Below are positions 1 through 5,078 of a DNA stretch of 5,078 nt, piece by piece. The notes under the pieces were generated by a model. It saw only the letters and a program-made list of their open reading frames with translations, was not told the DNA's origin and did not search any database. Every line of letters begins with the position of its first letter. Within the stretch, counting starts at the first letter, position 1. Origin of the DNA: Planctomycetota bacterium (lineage in GTDB: Bacteria; Planctomycetota; Phycisphaerae; UBA1845; Fen-1342); NCBI GenBank assembly GCA_030616465.1, contig JAUWXH010000198.1:1-5078 (forward strand), given 5' to 3'. The position numbers were made by a program, and so were the translations under genes.

Positions 1-234
1 CTCACCGACTTGATGTACGGTGACAACGGCCCCAGCCACGTGCTGCTGGCCGAGAAGCCCTATGGTGGCGGCCATGTGGTTGCCGGTGGACTCACGCTGC
101 CGTTTTTCGGCGAGCACCCGCTGTGGTCTGACAACTGCGACGAGTTCCACCGCAATCTGCTGGCGTACTCGCTGCCCGAGCCGTCCAGTCTGGTCCTGCT
201 CCTGGGCGCGTTCGCGCTGGTGCGTCGCCGCTAG
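1..234 (+). CDS. PEP-CTERM sorting-signal protein, C-terminal fragment (5' end outside window)
   Basis: Only the last 77 residues are visible; the frame is open from base 1, so the start lies upstream. The end is a textbook PEP-CTERM signal: Pro-Glu-Pro at visible residues 59-61 (bases 175-183), a hydrophobic stretch SSLVLLLGAFALV, then three arginines and the stop. In bacteria with exosortase such tails direct exported proteins to the envelope, where the tail is cleaved (established for the family). The preceding part includes AEKPYGGGHVVAGGLTLPFF and, further on, SDNCDEFHRNLLAY. It looks like the end of a domain of the ThuA/glutamine-amidotransferase-like kind, where a Gly-rich 'YGGG.VV..G' strand precedes a closing helix 'N..F..NLL.Y'; this is inference from pattern only. 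The protein is therefore probably secreted; its function is unknown. A hairpin 32 bp downstream may end its transcript. Confidence 0.85.
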   Translation, partial: LTDLMYGDNGPSHVLLAEKPYGGGHVVAGGLTLPFFGEHPLWSDNCDEFHRNLLAYSLPEPSSLVLLLGAFALVRRR

Positions 235-265
235 AAGCGAGCAAGTCACGCAAACATGAAGGTGC

Positions 266-305
266 CGGGCGGTGACTCGGAGTCTCCGGTTGCCGCCCGA
301 CTTTT
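266..305 (+). terminator. Possible intrinsic terminator after the PEP-CTERM gene
   Basis: CGGGCGG (266-272) pairs perfectly with CCGCCCG (293-299). A smaller inner stem, GACT (274-277) with AGTC (281-284), lies inside, and ACTTTT follows at 300-305. It lies about 30 bp after the stop of the PEP-CTERM gene, where a terminator is expected. The T-run is only four bases and the loop is long, so this is a moderate call; no energy was computed. Confidence 0.35.
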
Positions 306-387
306 GCGCCGAGAAGTTTGGGTGCCGAAAGACGGCCCCAGCCTGCATCAGCCGGGGGGAAGCGACGCGGGGTCCCGGATCCTCTGA

Positions 388-404
388 CGAAGCCGATGGC
401 TTCG
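388..404. repeat. Short perfect hairpin in the non-coding stretch
   Basis: CGAAGCC (388-394), loop GAT, GGCTTCG (398-404): a perfect 7-bp inverted repeat with a 3-base loop. No T-run follows on either strand, so it is a poor intrinsic terminator. It lies in the stretch 235-472, in which I found no recognisable gene in any frame. It could be a degenerate palindromic element or simply chance in GC-rich DNA. Confidence 0.3.
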
Positions 405-472
405 GGCTCAGCCACTGCGCGAAGAGCCTTTGCGCGGTTTCCTGGTCCGTGAGCGCGTACCTCTTTTAGGCC

Positions 473-759
473 GACAGAACCAGCGACACGGTCTATCGTC
501 TCCGCGACGCGAGCGGCGATGGCGGCGGCCAGGACCCCGACGGGGCCAACGTGAGGCTCTCGCCTTATAGCAACTGCGAAGGACTTCGCGTGATCACGCG
601 CGACGCCATACTTCAGGACAGCAGCGGGGCGATGTACACAGTGAAAGGCGGCACGCAGAACGTCCCCCACGAAGCGACTTATCGTGCGAAGAGCTGAGCC
701 GCAGCGGCCAGTCCGACCTGGGGATCCTGCTGGCCGACTGGGGCTGCAGCGTTAACTAG
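473..759 (+). pseudogene. Decayed remnant of a planctomycete repeat protein with dockerin-like C-terminus
   Basis: Two blocks of protein-like sequence lie in different frames. Block one (473-697) reads DRTSDTVYRLRDASGDGGGQ, later DSSGAMYTVKGGTQNV and TYRAKS, then TGA at 695-697. It resembles repeat units of secreted planctomycete proteins of the type 'D.IYR..D.NGDGDA.D.GEA', with an Asp-rich calcium-loop-like segment. Block two (about 700-759), shifted by one frame, reads GQSDLGILLADWGCSVN and stops at TAG 757-759. That matches the short dockerin-like ending 'DQSDLG.LLADWGC' common in the same proteins. A TAG at 467-469 in the frame of block one leaves no start codon. One deletion or frameshift near 690-700 joining the last repeat to the tail explains the layout. 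Its stop overlaps the aspS stop on the other strand. The family match is from memory; decay is directly supported by the broken frames. Confidence 0.6.
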
Positions 760-2582
760 CCGCGAGTCCCTGCCGGTGCGTTGGATTGCCCGGTCGTGGT
801 CTTCAAACCCAGCTCGTCGAGCTGCGCTGGCGCGACGGGGCCGGGGGCCTGCGTCAGCGGACAGACCGCTCGGGCCGTCTTCGGGAATGAGAATGTGTCG
901 CGGATGTTGTCCATGCCGGTCAGCAACATGACCAGCCGGTCGAGGCCGAGGGCGATCCCGCCGTGCGGCGGCGGGCCGTACTTGAGCGCTTCCAGCAGGA
1001 AGCCGAACTTGAGCTGCTGCTCTTGGGGCGTCAGATCGAGCAGCTTGAAGACCTTTTCCTGCACGTCGGCGCGGTGGATACGGATGCTGCCGCCGCCCAG
1101 CTCGACGCCGTTGAGGACCACGTCGTAGGCCTTGGCCCGGCACTTGGTCGGGCCGCTTTCGAGCAGGGGGATGTCCTCATCGCGTGGGGCGGTGAAGGGA
1201 TGGTGGACGGCGTAGCAGCGGCCGTCCTCCTCGTTGAACTCGAACATCGGAAAGTCGAGCACCCAGAGGAAGTTCCATTTGCCCTCGGGGATCAGTCCGC
1301 GCTTCTTTGCTACCACCTCGCGCAGCCAGGAGAGCCATTTGCACACGTCCGGCTCGCGGCCGGCGGCGAAGAACAGAATGTCTCCCTCTTCGGCGCCCGT
1401 TGCCGCGATCATCTCGGCGGTCAGCTCCGGCGTGAAGAACTTGGCGATGCCGGTCTGGAACTGCGGCCCACACCGGTTGGAAACCGGTGCCACAACTTTG
1501 ACCAGCGGCAGGCCGCCGGCGCCGATGCCTTTGAGGTCGTCGGTGAGCGTGTCGGTCTGCTTGCGGGTCATCTCGGCTCCGCCGGGCACGCGAATCACCC
1601 GCACAACCTCGCCGCGCCCGAGCGCCTCGGAGAACACGCGGAACTCCGTCCGGGCGGCGATCTCGCCCACGTCCTTGATGCGCAGGTCGTAGCGCGTGTC
1701 CGGGCGGTCGATGCCGTATTCGGCCAGCGCCTGGCGGTAAGTCATGCGCGGGAAGGGCGTTTCGACCTTCACGCCGTGGATTTCCTTCATAACGTGCTGA
1801 AGGCAGCCCTCGATGACGCGCAGGACGTCTTCCGATTGCACGAAGGACATCTCCATGTCGAGCTGGGTGAACTCCGGCTGGCGGTCGGCCCGCAGGTCCT
1901 CGTCGCGGAAGCAGCGCACGATCTGCACGTACTTGTCGAAGCCGCTCATCATCAGCAGTTGCTTGAAGAGCTGCGGCGATTGGGGCAGGGCGTAGAAATG
2001 GCCCGGCTGGATGCGCGAGGGCACCAGGTAGTCGCGGGCCCCCTCCGGCGTGCTCTTGGTCAGGAAGGGGGTTTCGATCTCGATGAAGCCCTCGCGGTCG
2101 AAGTAGTCGCGGATCGCCTTGGTGATGCGGTGCCGCATGATCAGGGTGCGCTGCATGGGCGGCCGCCGCAGATCGAGATAGCGGTATTTGAGCCGTAGCT
2201 CCTCGCCGACGTCGATTTCGTCAATGATCTCGAACTTGGGCGTTTCGGCGGGGCTGAGGATCTCGACCTCGCGGACGGTGATCTCGATCTCGCCGGTTTT
2301 CATGCGCGGGTTGATCATGTCCTCGGGTCGCCGCACGACCTCGCCGCGGATCACGAGACAGTCTTCGCTGCGCAGGCGGCCGGCCGTCTCGAAGGCCTGC
2401 GGGTCGGTGGTCGAGTCGAACTTCAGTTGCACGACGCCCGCGCGGTCGCGCAGGTTGATGAATCGGACTCCGCCGTGGTCCCGCCGCGTGTGCACCCACC
2501 CGGCAAGGAGGACGGTCTGACCGGCCCGGTCCGAGCCAACCTGGCCGCAATAGCACGAGCGCTGGTTGTAAGGCAAAGCCAC
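756..2582 (-). CDS. aspS: Aspartyl-tRNA synthetase, bacterial type (class IIb)
   Basis: Charges tRNA-Asp (possibly also tRNA-Asn, see findings) with aspartate in the cytoplasm. The 608-residue length fits the bacterial type. Domains in order: an N-terminal OB-fold anticodon-binding domain (about 10-115, GWVHTRRDHGG at 28-38); the catalytic core with TKSTPEGARDYLVPSR (175-190), QSPQLFKQLLM (201-211) and class II motif 2 FRDEDLRADRQPEFTQLD (225-242, Arg226); the bacterial GAD insertion (roughly 300-425); then VNG-type GVELGGGSIRIH (492-503) and motif 3 GLDRL with Arg549 (546-550). All key catalytic motifs are present. The start is GTG, with GGAG eight bases upstream (plus-strand 2591-2594) and an in-frame stop at 2613-2615 that rules out a longer protein. 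The tail after about residue 592 is not conserved. Oddity: a 7-bp palindrome (1471-1489) encodes APVSNRC (365-371) in a GAD loop. Confidence 0.97.
   Translation of the reverse strand: MALPYNQRSCYCGQVGSDRAGQTVLLAGWVHTRRDHGGVRFINLRDRAGVVQLKFDSTTDPQAFETAGRLRSEDCLVIRGEVVRRPEDMINPRMKTGEIEITVREVEILSPAETPKFEIIDEIDVGEELRLKYRYLDLRRPPMQRTLIMRHRITKAIRDYFDREGFIEIETPFLTKSTPEGARDYLVPSRIQPGHFYALPQSPQLFKQLLMMSGFDKYVQIVRCFRDEDLRADRQPEFTQLDMEMSFVQSEDVLRVIEGCLQHVMKEIHGVKVETPFPRMTYRQALAEYGIDRPDTRYDLRIKDVGEIAARTEFRVFSEALGRGEVVRVIRVPGGAEMTRKQTDTLTDDLKGIGAGGLPLVKVVAPVSNRCGPQFQTGIAKFFTPELTAEMIAATGAEEGDILFFAAGREPDVCKWLSWLREVVAKKRGLIPEGKWNFLWVLDFPMFEFNEEDGRCYAVHHPFTAPRDEDIPLLESGPTKCRAKAYDVVLNGVELGGGSIRIHRADVQEKVFKLLDLTPQEQQLKFGFLLEALKYGPPPHGGIALGLDRLVMLLTGMDNIRDTFSFPKTARAVCPLTQAPGPVAPAQLDELGLKTTTGQSNAPAGTRG
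1471..1489. repeat. Perfect palindrome inside aspS, candidate in-frame palindromic repeat element
   Basis: CACCGGT (1471-1477), loop TGGAA, ACCGGTG (1483-1489) form a perfect 7-bp stem with a 5-base loop. Read on the coding strand of aspS the core is CACCGGTTTCCAACCGGTG. It encodes residues 365-371 of AspRS, in the loop between VKV and GIAKFF, where short family members appear to have fewer residues. The form (stem, TTCCA-type loop) recalls short interspersed palindromes that I associate with planctomycete genomes; that association is from memory. No second copy was seen in this window. Confidence 0.5.
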
Positions 2583-2590
2583 AGCTACTT

Positions 2591-2594
2591 CTCC
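2591..2594 (-). promoter_or_regulatory. Ribosome binding site of aspS (GGAG)
   Basis: On the minus strand GGAG is followed by eight bases and then GTG at 2582-2580. This spacing is normal, and it decides the GTG start, since there is no ATG between it and the upstream in-frame stop. It is the only clear Shine-Dalgarno sequence in the window; the two other complete genes have none that I can see. Confidence 0.65.
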
Positions 2595-2627
2595 AATCCC
2601 AGTGGAGGCCCATCAAGCAGGGCGTGA

Positions 2628-2657
2628 ATCCTAGCGTCGGTGGCTGCGAATCGTCAA
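2628..2657 (-). promoter_or_regulatory. Likely sigma70-type promoter of aspS
   Basis: On the minus strand TTGACG (2657-2652) matches the -35 consensus at five of six positions. After an 18-base spacer, TAGGAT (2633-2628) matches the -10 consensus at four of six positions, including the key first A and last T. The predicted transcript would begin near 2621, giving a leader of about 40 bases that contains the GGAG ribosome site. Position and orientation fit aspS. In such GC-rich DNA the match is better than expected, but it is untested. Confidence 0.5.
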
Positions 2658-2755
2658 AGCCGGGTGGCGTGACGCCCTTGGATGATCGCCGCGCCTTGAT
2701 TACGCATTGGTAGGTCTAGCTTGCCCCCTGCGGTTGAGTCCGTATCCTCGCTTCT

Positions 2756-3415
2756 ATGCAAACCGGCTCCCGCGTGCGGCACGTACTTGCCTGGACCGTA
2801 TTGGCTTTGGCCATTCTCCTGGGCCTCGCCTGCGCATTGAGTTGGGAGCGCGAGTTCTCGTACAACGACGGTGCAAGTCGCAGCTATGCCTTGCGGTGGG
2901 GCCATATCGAATTTGCCCGGTACCACCCGCCGGCGCCGGAGGAATCGACGGGCGTCCGCGGTGCCCCGGCTGACGTGCAGAAGTACATGAGAATGCGCTT
3001 CGGCGGGTCCGGGTGGCGCGCTAAGTCCATCGGCGTGGGTGGTGAGCTCGCGCTCCGGCTCCGCCGGTACTGGCTTCCTCCCTTTCGCGATCGCCGATAC
3101 GTTTGGCAAACGCCTGCTGGAACCGGAGGAAGGGCGTGGATGTCGCCGGGCGCGGCTTCTGTGTGTCCTCCGGACGCCGCGAACTCGGCTTGGTGTGTTG
3201 CCGTCTGCTGTACCGTGCCGCTTCAGATCCCGTTCGTCGTTGCTGGTGTTCTGGCCGCAATCACGTGGCTCCCCCGCACGTACCGCCGCGTGCGCGGATA
3301 TCGCTGGCGCGTGCAAGGCCGTTGCGTGGCCTGCGGCTATGATCTGACAGGCAATGTCAGCGGGCGCTGCCCCGAGTGCGGGACAGCGTGTTCGGGGGTC
3401 GCACGCGGTGGGTGA
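2756..3415 (+). CDS. Small membrane protein with C-terminal zinc ribbon, planctomycete type, function unknown
   Basis: The protein has 219 residues. A hydrophobic segment at about 11-28 (LAWTVLALAILLGLACAL) is a signal anchor or first membrane helix. A poorly conserved middle of about 120 residues is presumably outside the cytoplasm. A second helix follows at about 148-172 (with VPLQIPFVVAGVLAAITW), then a basic stretch (RTYRRVRGYRWR). A zinc ribbon closes the protein: Cys190-x2-Cys193 and Cys205-x2-Cys208 within CVACGYDLTGNVSGRCPECG. The arrangement 'helix, loop, VPLW.PF-type helix, basic linker, CGYDLTGN zinc ribbon' recurs in many copies in planctomycete genomes; no function is known to me. 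An in-frame TGA at 2735-2737 leaves the ATG as the natural start; no Shine-Dalgarno is visible. It is divergent from aspS and convergent with lpxB, so it is probably a single-gene unit. The Arg- and Ala-rich middle (about 110-147) fits the family less well. Confidence 0.8.
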   Translation: MQTGSRVRHVLAWTVLALAILLGLACALSWEREFSYNDGASRSYALRWGHIEFARYHPPAPEESTGVRGAPADVQKYMRMRFGGSGWRAKSIGVGGELALRLRRYWLPPFRDRRYVWQTPAGTGGRAWMSPGAASVCPPDAANSAWCVAVCCTVPLQIPFVVAGVLAAITWLPRTYRRVRGYRWRVQGRCVACGYDLTGNVSGRCPECGTACSGVARGG

Positions 3416-3495
3416 CGCGTGTTACTCCGCGCGACGCGTTCGGTCTTCCGTCTCTGCAACGCTGGGCCATCGGTCTGGGCCTCAGTGTCAATGCG

Positions 3496-4647
3496 CTATC
3501 GCAGCATCTGCGCGATCATCTGGCACACGTTGTCGCTCGCTTCGGAGTGCTCCAGCGGGGCGACGACCTCGTCGAGCTGCCGGATCATCAGTCGTCGCCA
3601 GGCGTCGTCCGAAAGGAGCTGCGCGGCCGTCTTGGCTACCGCCTCTGTGTCGCGGACGAAGGGCATGAACTCCGGCACGATTCGGCGCTGGGCCAAGACG
3701 TTTACCAGGGCCAGGTGGGGCGTGCGGATCACGAGCCGGCCGAACAGCCTGTGGAACACGGAGAGCAGCGGGCCGGCGTCGTACATGACGATCATCGGCT
3801 TGCGGTAGAAGGCCACTTGCAGCGTCGCCGTGCCCGAGGCCACCAGCGCCAGATCACACGCGGTCAGCAGGCTGGCGTTGCCGTCAACGATAACGTCGGC
3901 CGATTCGCCGGACGCGCTCAGGTGCCACTGAATCTGGTCGCGGCGTTGCGGGGAGACACACGAGATTGCCGCCGTGAGCGAGGTGCCGGCCGCGCGCAGG
4001 TGGCGGATCACCTCCAGTTGCAGCGGGAGCATGGCGTCGATGACGTGTCGGCGTGAGCCGGGCAGCAGCGCGACGACGGGGTGTCCGTCCGCCCACAGCC
4101 GATCGCCGACCTCCGGCTGCGGCGCTTCGTAGCGCAGCGTCTCGAACAGCGGATGGCCGACGTACTCGGCCTGAATGGAAGCTCGGCGGAAGTAGTCCTG
4201 CTCGAAGGGCAGGATGCAGGCCAGGCGGTCCACGTTCTCGGCGATCTGCTTGTTGCGGCGCTGGCGCGCGGCCCAGGTTTGCGGGGCGATGTAGTAGAGC
4301 ACCGGCAGGCCCCGCCGTTTGGCCCGCTTGGCCAGGCGCAGATGGAGCTCCGGCGAGTCGAGCAAGACGACCAGGTCCGGGGGATCGCTGCGCCACGAGC
4401 GTTCGACCAGCCGCACCGTCCGCCAGGCCCGGCCGACAACCGACACGATGCCGGCCAGCATGGCCGCGTGCGACGTCAGGTCGGCGATTGTCTCGACCCC
4501 AGCCGCCCGCATACGCGGCCCGGTCAGGCCGTAGAAGCGGCAGTGCGGTAGTACCTCCGCCGCCGTACGGATCAGCGCGGCAGCGTGCAGGTCGGCCGAG
4601 TCCTCGGCGACCGAGATGAACACGCGCTTCGGCGTTAGTTCTGTCAT
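3496..4647 (-). CDS. lpxB: Lipid-A-disaccharide synthase (glycosyltransferase family 19), divergent
   Basis: LpxB joins UDP-2,3-diacylglucosamine to lipid X to form the lipid A disaccharide, at the inner face of the cytoplasmic membrane. The 383 residues match the usual length. Recognisable blocks in order: N-terminal VFISVAEDSADLHAAALI (9-26, counterpart of 'AGEASGD.HGA'); GPRMRAAGVE (43-52); LLDSPELHLRLAK (95-107); YYIAPQTWAARQRR (118-131); ILPFEQDYF (145-153); VGHPLFE (163-169); the UDP-sugar region LLPGSR (194-199); LVASGTATLQ (268-277); and LVNVLAQRRIVPE (314-326). Several positions depart from the usual motifs (SAD for SGD, WAAR for WAWR, SGTATLQ for SGTATLE, VNVLAQR for PN.LAGR), so it is a divergent member. 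The ATG start has no visible Shine-Dalgarno. The preceding membrane-protein gene ends 57 bp upstream on the same strand, so an operon is possible. lpxA, lpxC, lpxD and fabZ are not in view. Confidence 0.87.
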   Translation of the reverse strand: MTELTPKRVFISVAEDSADLHAAALIRTAAEVLPHCRFYGLTGPRMRAAGVETIADLTSHAAMLAGIVSVVGRAWRTVRLVERSWRSDPPDLVVLLDSPELHLRLAKRAKRRGLPVLYYIAPQTWAARQRRNKQIAENVDRLACILPFEQDYFRRASIQAEYVGHPLFETLRYEAPQPEVGDRLWADGHPVVALLPGSRRHVIDAMLPLQLEVIRHLRAAGTSLTAAISCVSPQRRDQIQWHLSASGESADVIVDGNASLLTACDLALVASGTATLQVAFYRKPMIVMYDAGPLLSVFHRLFGRLVIRTPHLALVNVLAQRRIVPEFMPFVRDTEAVAKTAAQLLSDDAWRRLMIRQLDEVVAPLEHSEASDNVCQMIAQMLR

Positions 4648-4704
4648 GGAGTGCTGAATGGTACCCGCAGGCGGTCCGGAACGCAGCGGGGCATCCGGGC
4701 CCGC

Positions 4705-5078
4705 TCAACGTCGGCTGCTCCAGATTCCGCTGCCCAGAATCTCAGCCAGCCAACGGGCGCCACCTTCCCCGCGGTGACGCATCAGCGTGCACATGGCGAT
4801 GCCGACCATCGCAGCCAGGTTGACCAGCGTAAGTGCCCACGGGTGGAACCATTCCCAACCGATGGCGATGCCATCACCGGTGGCTACACCATGGACGGCG
4901 AACACGACGTGGTGGGACAGCATGACGAGCACGGCCAGTCCGATGGCAGTGGCCGAGCAGTGCGCACCCACCATGCCGGCGGCGCGCTGTACGACGCCAA
5001 ACAGGACCCACGCAATGAAAAAGGCGAGCGCGCCGCGGACCCATGGGTTGAGCAACACGTGCGGGACGTACCATGCGA
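4705..5078 (-). CDS. Small polytopic membrane protein, 5' end outside window, function unknown
   Basis: The frame is open from the right edge to TGA at 4707-4705, giving 123 visible residues. A GTG at 5058-5056 could be a start, but the residues before it (AWYVPH) look like continuing protein and no ribosome site precedes it, so I treat the gene as partial. Three hydrophobic segments are visible: about residues 15-30 (GALAFFIAWVLFGVVQ), 42-62 (with AIGLAVLVMLSHHVVFAVHG) and 80-99 (WALTLVNLAAMVGIAMCTLM). A basic, probably cytoplasmic tail of about 24 residues follows. I do not recognise the family. It lies 57 bp upstream of lpxB in the same direction, so the two may share a transcript. A link to envelope biogenesis is only guilt by association. 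Confidence 0.65.
   Translation of the reverse strand, partial: AWYVPHVLLNPWVRGALAFFIAWVLFGVVQRAAGMVGAHCSATAIGLAVLVMLSHHVVFAVHGVATGDGIAIGWEWFHPWALTLVNLAAMVGIAMCTLMRHRGEGGARWLAEILGSGIWSSRR

Noticed and set aside
272..469. Open frame of 65 codons in the same frame as the pseudogene block
   Set aside because: Its residues show no repeat or dockerin-like pattern and it ends at TAG 467-469, so I could not extend the remnant upstream with confidence.
92..670. Open frame of 192 codons on the minus strand
   Set aside because: It covers the PEP-CTERM tail and the pseudogene in antisense; the protein is Arg/Ala/Pro-rich with no motif.
705..736. Inverted repeat CGGCCAG / CTGGCCG about 20 bases beyond the aspS stop, considered as its terminator
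   Set aside because: The loop is 18 bases, no T-run follows on the minus strand, and the bases are explained as coding remnant (GQSDLGILLAD).
963..2198. Open frame of 411 codons on the plus strand, antisense to aspS
   Set aside because: It is the mirror of the strongly conserved aspS frame in GC-rich DNA; its protein is His-, Leu- and Ala-rich with no recognisable motif and no ribosome site.
2696..2722. TTGATT and TAGCTT as a promoter for the zinc-ribbon gene
   Set aside because: The spacer is only 15 bases and the -10 match is three of six, too weak to report.
3415..3439. Pair of ACGCGT sites between the convergent zinc-ribbon and lpxB genes, considered as a bidirectional terminator
   Set aside because: The stem is only six bases with a 13-base loop and no T-run; each site is itself a palindrome and likely by chance in GC-rich DNA. 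Nothing else was seen in the 80-bp gap.
3376..4056. Open frame of 226 codons on the plus strand spanning the end of the zinc-ribbon gene and part of lpxB
   Set aside because: It overlaps two better-supported genes on different strands, and its composition is typical of an antisense shadow of lpxB.

Overview
This window most likely comes from a GC-rich member of the Planctomycetota, possibly a Phycisphaerae-like lineage. Four things point that way. There is a PEP-CTERM secreted protein. There is a decayed copy of a repeat protein with a dockerin-like 'SDLGILLADWGC' ending. There is a small membrane protein ending in a 'CGYDLTGNVSGRCPECG' zinc ribbon. And there is an lpxB gene, which implies a lipid A-bearing outer membrane. 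The assignment rests on recognising these families from memory; no search was run.

Layout, left to right. Positions 1-234 (+) hold the C-terminal end of a PEP-CTERM protein. A possible hairpin terminator follows at 266-305. The next ~450 bp carry no intact gene, but 473-759 (+) is recognisable as the remains of a repeat/dockerin-like secreted protein, broken by a stop codon and a frameshift. Its last stop overlaps the stop of the convergent aspS gene (756-2582, -), a full-length bacterial-type aspartyl-tRNA synthetase. aspS starts at GTG with a good Shine-Dalgarno sequence and a plausible sigma70-like promoter in the divergent spacer. A 7-bp perfect palindrome inside aspS encodes extra residues in a loop of the GAD domain and resembles an in-frame palindromic repeat insertion. 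Divergent to aspS is a 219-residue two-helix membrane protein with a C-terminal zinc ribbon (2756-3415, +), function unknown. It converges on lpxB (3496-4647, -), a lipid-A-disaccharide synthase with several unusual motif residues. Upstream of lpxB, 57 bp away and on the same strand, is the 3' part of a small polytopic membrane protein (4705-5078, -) that runs off the window.

How they relate. The genes do not form one pathway. aspS is housekeeping translation. lpxB and the membrane protein before it may be co-transcribed, and lpxB serves the cell envelope. The PEP-CTERM protein and the pseudogene belong to the exported repertoire typical of these bacteria. No RNA genes, CRISPR arrays, insertion sequences or phage genes were seen. 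I found no convincing new multi-gene system. The points most worth a second look are the palindrome inside aspS, the decayed gene fused end-to-end with aspS, and the altered LpxB motifs.
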